From positions 62,001-126,000 of the forward strand of contig VEFU01000003.1 in NCBI GenBank assembly GCA_007679095.1: a stretch of DNA of 64,000 bases, written 5' to 3'. Within the stretch, counting starts at the first letter, position 1. Every line of letters starts with the position of its first letter. The DNA is from Paenibacillus bovis (GTDB lineage Bacteria > Bacillota > Bacilli > Bacillales > Bacillaceae_C). Position numbers and translations under genes: made by a program. Of this stretch, positions 38,197-48,146 are shown piece by piece. The notes beneath the pieces are model-generated. The model had not been told where the DNA came from and searched no databases. It saw only the letters and a program-made list of their open reading frames with translations.

Positions 38197-38739
38197 CTAC
38201 TTAACATATCTAATATCTTTAATAGGCCAATAGACAACACTGGTGTCACCAATTACTTTGTCCATAGGAATAGTACCTATATGCCTACTGTCCTTACTAG
38301 AACGGCGGTTATCCCCCATTACAAACAATTCACCTTCAGGAACAGTTTTATGGCCACTTGGTAAATCTTCTAATTTAAAATCTTGTGTGAGAGGGCCGTC
38401 CTTTACTTGTGCTTTATATTTATCTAAGTAAGGTTCTTCATATGCAACCCCATTTATGTATAACACATCATTTTTATATTCCACTGTATCACCAGGGAGG
38501 CCGATTACTCGTTTAATATAGTCTTTCTGTTCTGGCGCGTGAAATACAATAATATCGAATCGCTCAGGTTTTCCCAGTTTATTAACTATCATACGATCTC
38601 CATTATGTAAAGTTGGCATCATAGAATGCCCATCCACAACGATTGGCGCAAATAGGAAGTAGCGAATCACTGCAGCTAAACCAATTGCAATTAAAAGTGC
38701 CTTCGTCCATTCCCATAATTCATTTTTCCCTTTTACCAT
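38197..38739 (-). CDS. lepB: LepB/SipS-type signal peptidase I
   Basis: Membrane-bound Ser-Lys protease that removes signal peptides. One N-terminal membrane helix (about residues 13-30) is followed by the catalytic Ser39 in 'VDGHSMMPTL' and Lys76 in 'DYIKRVIGLPGDTV'. The C-terminal 'VMGDNRRSSKDSRHIG' is box E. It has 180 residues. It stands between rplS and rbgA, an arrangement that is common in Bacillaceae other than B. subtilis. Two direct repeats of AGTTTAAC (38804-38811, 38821-38828) lie upstream. Confidence 0.96.
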   Translation of the reverse strand: MVKGKNELWEWTKALLIAIGLAAVIRYFLFAPIVVDGHSMMPTLHNGDRMIVNKLGKPERFDIIVFHAPEQKDYIKRVIGLPGDTVEYKNDVLYINGVAYEEPYLDKYKAQVKDGPLTQDFKLEDLPSGHKTVPEGELFVMGDNRRSSKDSRHIGTIPMDKVIGDTSVVYWPIKDIRYVK

Positions 38740-38829
38740 TCATTTCACCATCCATCCATTAAATGCAGCCTATATTTTTTTATGTATACCCTATTGTACA
38801 GTAAGTTTAACTGTAATAAAAGTTTAACC

Positions 38830-38863
38830 AAAAATAAAAGGAGCTTGTACCCAAGCCCCTTTT
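38830..38863 (-). terminator. Intrinsic terminator after rplS
   Basis: 12-bp arms at 38836-38847 and 38852-38863. One position pairs as G-U in minus-strand RNA, and an A/U-rich tail with U run follows on the minus strand. It lies 37 bases after the rplS stop. Confidence 0.85.
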
Positions 38864-38899
38864 ACTTCTTTTGCTTTTATATTCCGTAAAAATATAATT

Positions 38900-39340
<441 letters not shown>

Positions 39341-39349
39341 ACAAAGAAT

Positions 39350-39378
39350 ATATTAACATACACGCTTTTTGATTGCAA
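39350..39378 (-). promoter_or_regulatory. rplS promoter (sigma-A type)
   Basis: Minus-strand -35 TTGCAA (39373-39378), 17-bp spacer, -10 TAATAT (39350-39355), in the gap after trmD. The transcript would begin just upstream of the two-hairpin leader. Confidence 0.7.
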
Positions 39379-39402
39379 TTATACTTTTAGAAAAAATGAT
39401 TA

Positions 39403-40110
39403 CTATTTATTGTTTTTTGATCGTAAATATTTATCATATAAATCTGGTCTTCTTGTTTTTGTTCGATTTAAAGATTCGCTTTCTCGCCACTCATGAATTT
39501 TTTGATGGTTACCAGATAATAAAACATCAGGTACTTTCAACCCTCTGAAATCTGCTGGTCTAGTATAATGAGGATGTTCTAACAGGCCAGTTGAATACGA
39601 ATCTTGAATTGGTGAGTCATCATTACCTAGTACACCTGGAATTAATCGTACAATGGAATCAATCATTACCATTGCACCTAATTCTCCACCTGTTAATATA
39701 TAATCTCCAATGGAAATTTCATCTGTAACTACGTGCTCTCGTATCCGTTCATCATAGCCTTCATAATGTCCACAAATAAAAATTAGGTGACTTTCCTTTG
39801 CGAATTCTTCTGCTTTTTGTTGAGTGTATTGTTCTCCTTGGGGGCATAGTAGAATTACCCTTGGTTTTGTTTGGGATTGTTCCTTCAGATGATCTACTGC
39901 ATCAAAAATAGGTTGTGGTTTTAATACCATTCCTGCTCCACCACCATATGGGTAGTCATCAACTGATTGGTGCTTGTTATCAGAGAAATCTCGGAAGTTT
40001 ATAATTTGGTATGAAACCGCTTCTTTTTCAGCTGCTTTCTTTAAAATCGATGATCCTAATACACCTGTAAACATTTCTGGGAAAAGGGATAAAACATCAA
40101 TTTTCATCAT
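39403..40110 (-). CDS. trmD: TrmD, tRNA (guanine-N1-)-methyltransferase
   Basis: SPOUT-class methyltransferase that makes m1G37 in tRNA. The knot region is visible as '[17 protein letters not shown]' and '[20 protein letters not shown]'. The 235 residues are typical. Two adjacent ATG codons (40110, 40107) can start; AAGGA is 8 bases from the first. It overlaps rimM by 4 bases. Confidence 0.97.
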   Translation of the reverse strand: MMKIDVLSLFPEMFTGVLGSSILKKAAEKEAVSYQIINFRDFSDNKHQSVDDYPYGGGAGMVLKPQPIFDAVDHLKEQSQTKPRVILLCPQGEQYTQQKAEEFAKESHLIFICGHYEGYDERIREHVVTDEISIGDYILTGGELGAMVMIDSIVRLIPGVLGNDDSPIQDSYSTGLLEHPHYTRPADFRGLKVPDVLLSGNHQKIHEWRESESLNRTKTRRPDLYDKYLRSKNNK

Positions 40111-40637
40111 GGAATTAATCCTTCCATCGGTTCAATTGTAATTTTTTTGTCTGCAACTGAAACACTCAAAACAACCTCATCTATATATGGTATAAGTATT
40201 TCTTTACCATTATCCGGCTTCACAACCCATACATCATTAGCACCAGGGGATAATATTTCTATTACTTTTCCTATATGTTCACCATCGACTGTTTCAACGT
40301 CACATCCGATAATTTCATGAAAATAGTATTCACCTTCAGGTAACTCTTGTAACTGCTCCTTTGTCACCTTTAAAATACCATTTTTCCACTTTTCTACGTC
40401 ATTAATATTATTTAAACCTTCAAAACTTAGTAAATCAAAATTTTTATGCCTTCTATGGGTTTTGACGACTACATCGATTGGCTGCTTTTGACCTGGGATA
40501 AAAAGATGAAGGTGGTTTCCAGGTGTATATCTTTCTTCCGGAAAATCAGTCCTCGAAATTACTCTTACTTCTCCTTGAATTCCATGGGTATTTACGATTT
40601 TCCCAACGTTAAACCAACTCTCCAAACTCTCACTCAC
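40107..40637 (-). CDS. rimM: RimM, 16S rRNA processing / 30S maturation factor
   Basis: Binds S19 and helps mature the 30S head. The N-terminal RimM domain '[19 protein letters not shown]' and the C-terminal PRC-barrel ('[17 protein letters not shown]', 'PGANDVWVV') are visible in 176 residues. It overlaps trmD at the stop and ylqD at the start. Confidence 0.97.
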   Translation of the reverse strand: MSESLESWFNVGKIVNTHGIQGEVRVISRTDFPEERYTPGNHLHLFIPGQKQPIDVVVKTHRRHKNFDLLSFEGLNNINDVEKWKNGILKVTKEQLQELPEGEYYFHEIIGCDVETVDGEHIGKVIEILSPGANDVWVVKPDNGKEILIPYIDEVVLSVSVADKKITIEPMEGLIP

Positions 40638-41029
40638 CTTTCACGAATTTCTGTAACAATACCATCTTTTACTACAATAGTTTTTCCATTATTAATTTCA
40701 TTCCAATTATCTCCTACTTGTACGTCGATAATCGCTTGAACCTCTTGGTCATGGAGTTCACTACCTAATGGTAATATTTCTAATTGTTCCATTTGAAATT
40801 CAATTAATTTTACTTTCTCTTTGCGGATATCGATTTCCTTGTCAAATTGGGACTTTAAACTACCAGATACCATTTTACGAGTTCTTTCCATCTTTCGCAT
40901 TTCAAATAATAATTGATCACATTCTTTTTTCAGTTGCTGTTTATTATGTTTAAATTTTTCTAGTAAATTATTCTTACTCGTTTCCGTTAATATTTGTTTT
41001 ACAGAAACAGTTTGGAGAATTCTCATCAT
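40634..41029 (-). CDS. ylqD: YlqD family protein
   Basis: Protein of 131 residues of unknown function. The N-terminal two thirds are a strongly charged coiled coil; the last 35 residues ('VDVQVGDNW'-like strand pattern) look like a small beta domain. It is conserved in this position between khpA and rimM in Bacillus. It starts in the operon immediately after the khpA terminator and overlaps rimM by 4 bases. A perfect -10 TATAAT sits just upstream but lacks a good -35. Confidence 0.85.
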   Translation of the reverse strand: MMRILQTVSVKQILTETSKNNLLEKFKHNKQQLKKECDQLLFEMRKMERTRKMVSGSLKSQFDKEIDIRKEKVKLIEFQMEQLEILPLGSELHDQEVQAIIDVQVGDNWNEINNGKTIVVKDGIVTEIRER

Positions 41030-41074
41030 ATCATCCTCCGCTCATTATAATATGTATACCTTAAATTTATACAG

Positions 41075-41100
41075 AAAAAGGGAGGTGTTTAAGCCTCCCT
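41075..41100 (-). terminator. Intrinsic terminator after khpA
   Basis: 7-bp stem AGGGAGG/CCTCCCT (41079-41085 with 41094-41100) with an 8-base loop and a five-base U run on the minus strand. It begins inside the khpA stop codon and separates rpsP-khpA from ylqD-rimM-trmD. Confidence 0.88.
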
Positions 41101-41341
41101 ATTCGTCGATTTCTAAATAAACCTTCTTATGTTGTTTTAATCCTGCTGCTGCGTAGATAACGGTTCTAATTGCTTTCGCAACTCTACCATGTCGTCCAAT
41201 TACTTTCCCAATATCCTGTTCATTGACATTCAAATGGTAAGTAATACGATGCTCTTCCTCATTTACACTCACCCGAACATCGTCGGGATAATCAACAATC
41301 GGCTTTACAATCGACAAGATTAGATTTTGCATATCTATCAC
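41099..41341 (-). CDS. khpA: KhpA (YlqC), KH-domain RNA-binding protein
   Basis: Small RNA-binding protein of 80 residues. A single KH domain has the GXXG loop 'VIGRHGRVAKAIRTVI'. In Firmicutes it pairs with KhpB/Jag and affects cell elongation. It sits 2 bases after rpsP. Confidence 0.95.
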   Translation of the reverse strand: MIDMQNLILSIVKPIVDYPDDVRVSVNEEEHRITYHLNVNEQDIGKVIGRHGRVAKAIRTVIYAAAGLKQHKKVYLEIDE

Positions 41342-41343
41342 AA

Positions 41344-41616
41344 TTATTTGCTATGTTTAGCGTTATGGAATTTTTCCAAAATGCCTTGAGTGGAGAAAAG
41401 GTTACGAACTGTATCAGAAGGTTTTGCACCATCTTGTAACCATTTTAATGCCAACTCTTCTTTAATTGCGATTTGAGCTGGTTGTGCAACCGGATTATAA
41501 GTTCCGATTTCTTCAATAATACGTCCATCACGTGGTGAACGAGAATCAGCTACAACAATACGATAGAAAGGAGATTTTTTTGCTCCCATACGTTTTAAAC
41601 GAATTTTTACTGCCAT
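41344..41616 (-). CDS. rpsP: Ribosomal protein S16
   Basis: 30S subunit protein of 90 residues. The N terminus '[20 protein letters not shown]' and '[20 protein letters not shown]' are standard. The ATG at 41616 (11 bases after GGAGG) is chosen over an upstream non-conserved extension. Confidence 0.98.
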   Translation of the reverse strand: MAVKIRLKRMGAKKSPFYRIVVADSRSPRDGRIIEEIGTYNPVAQPAQIAIKEELALKWLQDGAKPSDTVRNLFSTQGILEKFHNAKHSK

Positions 41617-41654
41617 TTTTACTAGCACCTCCGAATAGTTTCACACAAGATATT

Positions 41655-41683
41655 ATAATATCAAAAGTATTTTTTGCTGTAAA
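41655..41683 (-). promoter_or_regulatory. Probable rpsP promoter
   Basis: Minus-strand -35 TTTACA (41678-41683), 17-bp spacer and -10 TATTAT (41655-41660). A shifted TATAAT just downstream has too long a spacer. Two perfect 12-bp direct repeats (AAAGTATTTTTT on the plus strand, 41664-41675 and 41681-41692) overlap this promoter. Confidence 0.55.
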
Positions 41684-41713
41684 GTATTTTTTCTTAACAG
41701 AACGAAAAAAATA

Positions 41714-43057
41714 TTACATAAATGGAAATTTAAAGCCTTTTTTCTTGCCTTTTCCTTGCATTCCTGTCATTTGCTTCATCATTTTTTTCATCTCTTCGAA
41801 TTGCTTCAGAAGTCTATTTACTTCTTGAACGGTTGTTCCACTCCCTTTTGCAATTCTACGACGTCTACTAGCATTAATTATTTCTGGTTCGAGCTTTTCT
41901 TTTGTAGTCATAGAGCGAATAATTGCTTCTACATGACCAATTTGCTTCTCATCGACTTGCAAATTGTTCATGCCTTTTATTTTATTTGCTCCAGGCATCA
42001 TTTTTAATAATTCATCGAGTGGCCCCATATTTTTCACTTGACTTAACTGTTCTAAGAAATCATCTAAGGTGAAAGAAGCTGTGCGGAATTTCTTCTCTAA
42101 CTCTTTTGCTTTATCCTCATCAACAGATGCTTGAGCCTTCTCAATAAGTGTCAGCATATCACCCATACCGAGAATTCGAGAAGCCATACGTTCAGGATGG
42201 AAAGGTTCTAATGCATCCATCTTTTCCCCAGTACCAATAAATTTAATAGGCTTATTGGTAACGGCACGTATTGATAGTGCTGCACCTCCACGTGTATCGC
42301 CATCCAGCTTAGTTAATACTACACCGGATATCTCTAATTGCTCATTAAAGCTCTGTGCAACATTTACTGCATCTTGACCAGTCATCGCATCAACAACTAA
42401 GAAAATTTCGTCAGGTTTAGCAACCTCTTTAATTTCCTTTAATTCATCCATTAACTGATCATCAATATGAAGTCTACCTGCAGTATCGATAAGTACATAA
42501 TCATGATGTTCTTCTTTTGCTTTTTCAATTGCTTGCCTAGCAATTTCTACAGGACTTACCTGATCCCCAAGTGAAAACACAGGTAGGCTCAGTTGTTTAC
42601 CTAGCGTTTCCAGTTGCTTGATTGCAGCTGGTCGATAAATATCAGCTGCTACTAAAAGTGGATTCCTATTATACTTTTTGCGCAGCAGATTTGCTAGTTT
42701 TCCTGTAAAAGTAGTTTTACCTGCTCCTTGTAAGCCGGACATCATAATTACAGTAGGCGGTTTTTTAGCAACAGCTATTTGACTTTGTTCCCCACCCATT
42801 AACTCTGTTAATTCTTCTTTTACTACTTTTATAACTTGTTGGCCAGGAGTGAGACTTTTCATCACTTCTTGTCCAACTGCTCTTTCACTTACTTTTTTAA
42901 TAAATTGTTTGACAACCTTAAAGTTAACATCTGCTTCGAGTAAAGCTAGTCTAACTTCACGCATCATTTCCTTAACATCGGATTCTGTAACCTTACCTTT
43001 GCCTCGGATTTTCTGCATAGTTGCCTGCAGCCGGTCGGCCAAACCTTCAAATGCCAT
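41714..43057 (-). CDS. ffh: Ffh, signal recognition particle GTPase
   Basis: Protein subunit of SRP that binds signal sequences and 4.5S/scRNA. N and G domains carry 'MSGLQGAGKTTFTGKLA' (G1), 'LIDTAGRL' (G3) and 'TKLDGDTRGG' (G4). The Met-rich M domain covers about residues 300-447 and ends in 'MKQMTGMQGKGKKKGFKFPF'. Length 447 residues is normal. Confidence 0.98.
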   Translation of the reverse strand: MAFEGLADRLQATMQKIRGKGKVTESDVKEMMREVRLALLEADVNFKVVKQFIKKVSERAVGQEVMKSLTPGQQVIKVVKEELTELMGGEQSQIAVAKKPPTVIMMSGLQGAGKTTFTGKLANLLRKKYNRNPLLVAADIYRPAAIKQLETLGKQLSLPVFSLGDQVSPVEIARQAIEKAKEEHHDYVLIDTAGRLHIDDQLMDELKEIKEVAKPDEIFLVVDAMTGQDAVNVAQSFNEQLEISGVVLTKLDGDTRGGAALSIRAVTNKPIKFIGTGEKMDALEPFHPERMASRILGMGDMLTLIEKAQASVDEDKAKELEKKFRTASFTLDDFLEQLSQVKNMGPLDELLKMMPGANKIKGMNNLQVDEKQIGHVEAIIRSMTTKEKLEPEIINASRRRRIAKGSGTTVQEVNRLLKQFEEMKKMMKQMTGMQGKGKKKGFKFPFM

Positions 43058-43068
43058 ATTGCCGCCCC

Positions 43069-43407
43069 CTAATCCAATTCCTTGAGCAAATTCAAATATT
43101 GATCAATTTTCTCTTTATTGATATCTTCTTCACTTAAACAAAGATCCAATTGTCTCATGATTTTACCACGCTCTTGAAATTTGTGAAATAATCTTAATTT
43201 CTCTTCGTAGTCTTCAAGCATTGATTCAGTACGTTTAATATTGTCATACACTGCTTGCCGACTAATATTAAATTCTTCCGCAATTTCTCCGAGTGAATAG
43301 TCATCAAGATAGTATAGGGTCATATAACTGCGTTGCTTTGGAGTTAACAACGCCTGATAGAAATCGAATAGAAAATTAATCCGCGTTGTTTTCTCTAGCA
43401 TCGTCAT
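43069..43407 (-). CDS. ylxM: YlxM, HTH protein that stimulates SRP
   Basis: Small helix-turn-helix protein of 112 residues resembling sigma region 4 ('[20 protein letters not shown]'). The family lies directly upstream of ffh and modulates Ffh-FtsY GTPase activity in streptococci. It has its own strong promoter. ATG codons at 43407 and 43401 are both possible; AAGGTGG suits the first. Confidence 0.93.
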   Translation of the reverse strand: MTMLEKTTRINFLFDFYQALLTPKQRSYMTLYYLDDYSLGEIAEEFNISRQAVYDNIKRTESMLEDYEEKLRLFHKFQERGKIMRQLDLCLSEEDINKEKIDQYLNLLKELD

Positions 43408-43447
43408 GTAGATCCCACCTTGTTAAGTTAAAAACCTTTACACTAAA

Positions 43448-43476
43448 ATTTTACATACTAGCTATTCATTTGTCAA
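43448..43476 (-). promoter_or_regulatory. ylxM-ffh promoter (sigma-A type)
   Basis: Minus-strand -35 TTGACA (43471-43476), 17-bp spacer, -10 TAAAAT (43448-43453). It starts 2 bases after the ftsY terminator stem. Confidence 0.8.
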
Positions 43477-43510
43477 GAAGAAGGAAGCGTTGTACTCTAC
43501 GCTTCCTTCT
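43477..43510 (-). terminator. Hairpin terminator at the end of ftsY
   Basis: 12-bp perfect stem (43479-43490 with 43499-43510) with an 8-base loop. The last ftsY codons form the first arm and its stop codon falls at the loop. The U tract (UUCUUCUU) is interrupted, so termination may be incomplete. Confidence 0.75.
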
Positions 43511-44483
43511 CAATTAAGTCTGAAAATAATCCATATACATACTTCTCAGCATCAAATTCTTGCAAATCATCTACTTTCTCACCCAGACCTACGAATTTCA
43601 CTGGTATTTTTAATTCATTGCGAATAGCAAGAACAATACCACCTTTAGCAGTTCCATCGAGTTTAGACAATACAATTCCTGTAACATTTGTTGATTCTTT
43701 AAAGGTCTTTGCTTGAATTAATGCGTTTTGCCCAGTAGTAGCATCTAAAACGATTAATACTTCATGTGGAGCACCTGGTACCTCACGTTCAATTACTCGT
43801 TTTACTTTCTCTAGTTCTTTCATTAGATTGACTTTATTTTGCAAACGACCTGCAGTATCACATAACAGTATATCTGCATTTCTAGATTTTGCTGCTTGCA
43901 ATGCATCAAACATAACAGCAGCAGGATCAGATCCCTCTACTTGTTTAATAACATCAACACCAACACGTTCACCCCATACTTCTAGTTGCTCAATAGCACC
44001 GGCACGGAATGTGTCTCCTGCTGCTAATAATACTTTTTTTCCTTCTTGTTTAAATTTATGTGCGAGCTTCCCAATAGTAGTTGTTTTTCCAACACCATTA
44101 ACTCCAACAAATAAGATGACTGTCAATCCATCTTCCACTAGATTCAGCTTATTAGTTGAATCATCTCCTGATTGATAAATGTCTACTAGTTTTTCGGAAA
44201 TAACTGCTTGAACATCATTAGGGTCTTTAATATTACGTCTCTTTACTTCTGTTTTTAATTCTTCTACTAATTCCAATACAGTTTCAAAACCAACATCTGC
44301 TTGTATAAGTATTTCTTCTAACTCTTCAAAGAAATCTTCATCTACTTTACGATAACGAGCTACTAAATCATTCACTTTGCCAGTGAAACTATTTCTTGTC
44401 TTTTCCAAACCATTACGAAATTTATCCGTTACATTATCGGTTTGGGTCGTAAACTTCTCTTTTAATTTCTTAAAAAAACTCAT
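43497..44483 (-). CDS. ftsY: FtsY, SRP receptor GTPase
   Basis: Membrane-associated receptor for SRP. The protein has 328 residues: a short basic N-terminal segment, N domain, and G domain with 'FVGVNGVGKTTTIGKLAHKF' (G1), 'DTFRAGAIEQLEVW', 'CDTAGRLQNK' (G3) and 'SKLDGTAKGG' (G4). The acidic A domain typical of E. coli is absent, as in Bacillus. It follows smc by 18 bases. Confidence 0.98.
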   Translation of the reverse strand: MSFFKKLKEKFTTQTDNVTDKFRNGLEKTRNSFTGKVNDLVARYRKVDEDFFEELEEILIQADVGFETVLELVEELKTEVKRRNIKDPNDVQAVISEKLVDIYQSGDDSTNKLNLVEDGLTVILFVGVNGVGKTTTIGKLAHKFKQEGKKVLLAAGDTFRAGAIEQLEVWGERVGVDVIKQVEGSDPAAVMFDALQAAKSRNADILLCDTAGRLQNKVNLMKELEKVKRVIEREVPGAPHEVLIVLDATTGQNALIQAKTFKESTNVTGIVLSKLDGTAKGGIVLAIRNELKIPVKFVGLGEKVDDLQEFDAEKYVYGLFSDLIEKEA

Positions 44484-44501
44484 GATTACTACCCCATTTC
44501 G

Positions 44502-47500
44502 TTATATCTTCGCCACTTCTGCCGTATCTTCTAATTTAACAGACACCACTTTTGAGACTCCTGATTCTTGCATCGTAACTCCATACAACACATCCGCACC
44601 TTGCATTGTTCCTTGACGATGTGTAATGACGATAAATTGTGTTTCTTTACTAAATTCTTGTAAATAATAACTAAATCTATGAACATTTGCCTCGTCTAGT
44701 GCAGCTTCTACTTCATCCAGTACACAAAAAGGAACAGGGCGGATTTTTAATATAGAAAACAACAATGCTATCGCTGTTAACGACCGCTCTCCACCTGATA
44801 ATAAACTTAAATTTTGCAATTTCTTTCCTGGTGGTTGGGCTACAATATCAACACCTGTATTTAGCATATCGGAAGGATTCGTAAGTTTCAATTCCGCTCT
44901 TCCTCCGCCAAATAAGGCACGAAAAACATCTTCAAATTGATTTTGTATTTCAAAGAAAGTAGTACTAAACCTTCTCTCCATTTCTTCGTCCATTTCATCC
45001 ATTACTCGGAATAAGTCTGCTTTCGCCTCTGATAAATCTGTCTGTTGCTCTAATAAGAAATGATATCGTTCATATACTCTGTCATACTCTTCGATCGCTC
45101 CTAGGTTAACAGATCCTAACTCCTCAATCTCTATTTTAATTAGTTTTACCTTTGTACGCGTTTCTTCCACAGAAAGAGTAAGAGGATATTGTTCTTTTGC
45201 TCCTTCATAAGATAGGGAATATTCCTCCCTTAGTTTATGAAGTTTATTATCTAGCTCTACATCTAAGCGATTTGTCTTAATTTCCGTATCTTTTAACATT
45301 ACACTAGTGCCTTGATGCAGTCTCTTCCACTCTTTTAATACTGCTTCTAGTTGTTCTACCTTAATTTGCAATTCCATTCTTTGTTGACGATTAGAATTAA
45401 GTAAGTCATCAATATTATCTCTCTCATTTTTCTGTTCTTTAATTTCTAATTCTAATTGTTCTTCACTAGAATGATGGCCAGTCATCTCATTTTCCAACCA
45501 ATTAAGATCATCTAGTAATGATTGAGTAGTAGTGTTTGTATCGTTTATTTCAATCTCAAGAGATTCCGCGTAACTGATAGTTGCGGATAGTTTTTCTTTT
45601 GCAACAGCCAAATCAGACGATAACTCAGATATTTCTTTTGTTAATGAATCTTTAGACTGTCTTTCCGAATTTCTCTGTTTTGTTAAACGTTCGATTTTTT
45701 CATTTAATTGCTTAATTTTTTCCTCACTATTTGCTGTTATATTGGATAAACTTTTCAGTCTCTCACTAATTTTATCTTTCTCATTTTTAAGTTCAGATGT
45801 TTCCAGATCATATATAGCAAGACGTTCGTCAATATTTTTCTTACTCATTTCGATTTTTGCAATTTCTGCTTCTAAATCGGTTTGCCTTCCCCTTAACTCT
45901 TCACCATTTATTCTAACTTGATGGAGTCGTTCTTCTTCTTTCACTAAATTAGTTCTAACACCTTCCCAAACCTGCTCAAGCTGCTTTGTTTTTGTTTCCA
46001 TTTCAATTATCTTTGTCTTTAAATCTTCCAATTCACTTTTACGAGTTAATAGTGATGCGGTATTTTGCTTTGATGCACCACCTGTCATGGAGCCACCTGG
46101 GTTCACAACATCTCCATCGAGTGTAACAATTCGATAACGGTACTGTAATAACTTGGCTATTTCATTTGCACCTGATAAATCCTTCGCAATAACAATATTA
46201 CCAAGTAAGTAATGTATAGCAGGGGAATGGTGGTCTTTAAAGTCAATTAGTTCAACAGCAATACCTGCAAATGCATGGTGGGAATTTAAAATAGCACGTT
46301 GTTGAGCAGGTATTTTTTTTTCTTTCATTACGCTCAAAGGTAAAAAAGTTGCTCGTCCCAATTGTCTTCTCTTTAAGAATGAAATAGCTCGACGACCATG
46401 CTCTTCCGTTTGAACGACGATATTTTGCATCGCACTTCCTAAAGCTGTTTCAATTGCAACTGCATATTGTTTTGGCACTTGAATTAACTCAGCTACCGCA
46501 CCTTCAATTCCTTCTAGAGTATGATTTTTAGCTTTAAGTACTTCTTTAACACCATGATAAAACCCAGTATAGTCATCATTCATTTCTTCTAACGTTTCTT
46601 TTCTTGCCTGAGCTTTTTGAATATACTGATTTGCTTGGTTTATCATTGCTAGCTGTGATTCATACTGTTCTTTTAAGGATGCTATATTTTTTTGAATTTC
46701 ATCATACAATGCGAGTTGTTCTGAAATTGCACTTTCTACCTCTTTTAATTCGGTTGTGGCTTCGTGGAGCTTTTGAGTAATTTCACTTCGTTGTTCGATA
46801 TATTTCTCATTTTCTCCATCCAAACGATTACTTTTCATTATTTGTTGATTTAATTGTTGATTCAAATAATTGATTTCGTTTTTAGCGGATGCTTGCTCAT
46901 TTAATACTTCAATATAATCACTTTTTAGAGATTCAATCGTATCTTCAATTGAATCATCTAGCATGCTTAATTTATTTCGTTTTTCAGTAAGTAAGCCCTT
47001 TAATTGCTTAACTGTTTGTTCTTTTTCAACCACTTCTTTTTTTACCTTTACTTGCTTGTCTTGAAGTGATTGCAGTTTTGCTTTCAACTCAGCTATATTA
47101 TTTTTTAGCTGGTCTGTATTTTGTGTAGCATTTCGTTTTCTTTCTTTTAAAACTTCTCGTCTACCCTCTAATTTTTCAAGTGTTTTAGTAGTCGTTAATA
47201 GCTGTGATTGCAATTCAGCAATCTTATCATCAAGAGCTGTTAGTTGTGAACGGTTTTTTTCCTGATTTGTTTCATCATGTTCGATTTTCAATGCTAACTC
47301 TGCTTCTTTTTGAATTAAGTTATCCAACTCTTGTTTTGTTCTTTCCCATTTACTATGCAAATCGCCAATTTCGTAAACTGTTAATGCAACTTCATGGTGT
47401 TCAAGGTCTTTTTTCTTTTCTAAATAATCTTTCGCGATAGACGCTTGGATTTGTAACGGCTCAATTTGCCCTTCCAATTCATGAAGTATATCGTTGACGC

Positions 47501-48074
47501 GATTTAAATTTTCTGTCGTTTCTTGAAGCTTTGTTTCTGCTTTTTTCTTCATTGTTTTATACTTCAGAATCCCAGCTGCTTCTTCAAATATTGTTCGTCT
47601 TTCTTCAGGCTTACTATTGAGCACTTCCTCCACTTTTCCTTGACTAATAATGGAGAATGCCTCTTTACCTAAACCAGAATCCATAAACAAATCAATAATA
47701 TCTTTTAGGCGACATTGTTGACCATTTAGCAAGTATTCACTTTCACCAGTTCGGAATACTCTACGTGCTACGCATACTTCATTAAATTCAATTGGTAATG
47801 CATTATCTTCGTTATTCAACGTAAGGGAAACTTCAGCAAAATTTAATTTCCGCCTAGAATCACTCCCGGCAAAAATAATGTCTTCCATTTTCCCACCACG
47901 TAAGGACTTAGCTGACTGTTCCCCTAAAACCCATCTTATTGCATCTGTTATATTACTTTTCCCACTCCCGTTTGGCCCAACAACAGCTGTGACACCAGGA
48001 ACAAATTCTATTGAAACCTTTTCTGCAAATGATTTGAAGCCAATGATCTCTAGTTGTTTGAGGAACAATACCAT
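44502..48074 (-). CDS. smc: Smc, chromosome condensation ATPase
   Basis: Core of the bacterial condensin, working with ScpA/ScpB at the chromosome. The 1190 residues show the N-terminal Walker A 'VVGPNGSGKSNITDAIRWVL', two long coiled coils (about residues 165-500 and 670-1010) and the central hinge with 'PGGSMTGGASKQN'. The C-terminal ABC signature is 'LSLLSGGERSLTAIAL' and Walker B 'PFCVLDEVEAALDEANV'. The ATG at 48074 is only 3 bases after GGAG. A TTG at 48068 (9 bases away) would give the same start as B. subtilis Smc (M-FLK) and is a real alternative. Confidence 0.98.
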   Translation of the reverse strand: MVLFLKQLEIIGFKSFAEKVSIEFVPGVTAVVGPNGSGKSNITDAIRWVLGEQSAKSLRGGKMEDIIFAGSDSRRKLNFAEVSLTLNNEDNALPIEFNEVCVARRVFRTGESEYLLNGQQCRLKDIIDLFMDSGLGKEAFSIISQGKVEEVLNSKPEERRTIFEEAAGILKYKTMKKKAETKLQETTENLNRVNDILHELEGQIEPLQIQASIAKDYLEKKKDLEHHEVALTVYEIGDLHSKWERTKQELDNLIQKEAELALKIEHDETNQEKNRSQLTALDDKIAELQSQLLTTTKTLEKLEGRREVLKERKRNATQNTDQLKNNIAELKAKLQSLQDKQVKVKKEVVEKEQTVKQLKGLLTEKRNKLSMLDDSIEDTIESLKSDYIEVLNEQASAKNEINYLNQQLNQQIMKSNRLDGENEKYIEQRSEITQKLHEATTELKEVESAISEQLALYDEIQKNIASLKEQYESQLAMINQANQYIQKAQARKETLEEMNDDYTGFYHGVKEVLKAKNHTLEGIEGAVAELIQVPKQYAVAIETALGSAMQNIVVQTEEHGRRAISFLKRRQLGRATFLPLSVMKEKKIPAQQRAILNSHHAFAGIAVELIDFKDHHSPAIHYLLGNIVIAKDLSGANEIAKLLQYRYRIVTLDGDVVNPGGSMTGGASKQNTASLLTRKSELEDLKTKIIEMETKTKQLEQVWEGVRTNLVKEEERLHQVRINGEELRGRQTDLEAEIAKIEMSKKNIDERLAIYDLETSELKNEKDKISERLKSLSNITANSEEKIKQLNEKIERLTKQRNSERQSKDSLTKEISELSSDLAVAKEKLSATISYAESLEIEINDTNTTTQSLLDDLNWLENEMTGHHSSEEQLELEIKEQKNERDNIDDLLNSNRQQRMELQIKVEQLEAVLKEWKRLHQGTSVMLKDTEIKTNRLDVELDNKLHKLREEYSLSYEGAKEQYPLTLSVEETRTKVKLIKIEIEELGSVNLGAIEEYDRVYERYHFLLEQQTDLSEAKADLFRVMDEMDEEMERRFSTTFFEIQNQFEDVFRALFGGGRAELKLTNPSDMLNTGVDIVAQPPGKKLQNLSLLSGGERSLTAIALLFSILKIRPVPFCVLDEVEAALDEANVHRFSYYLQEFSKETQFIVITHRQGTMQGADVLYGVTMQESGVSKVVSVKLEDTAEVAKI

Positions 48075-48146
48075 TCACTCCTTTTCTAAAAGCGTATGAC
48101 AGCCTGTAATTATAAAATTTAATATAAGACGACCTATTATAATGCC

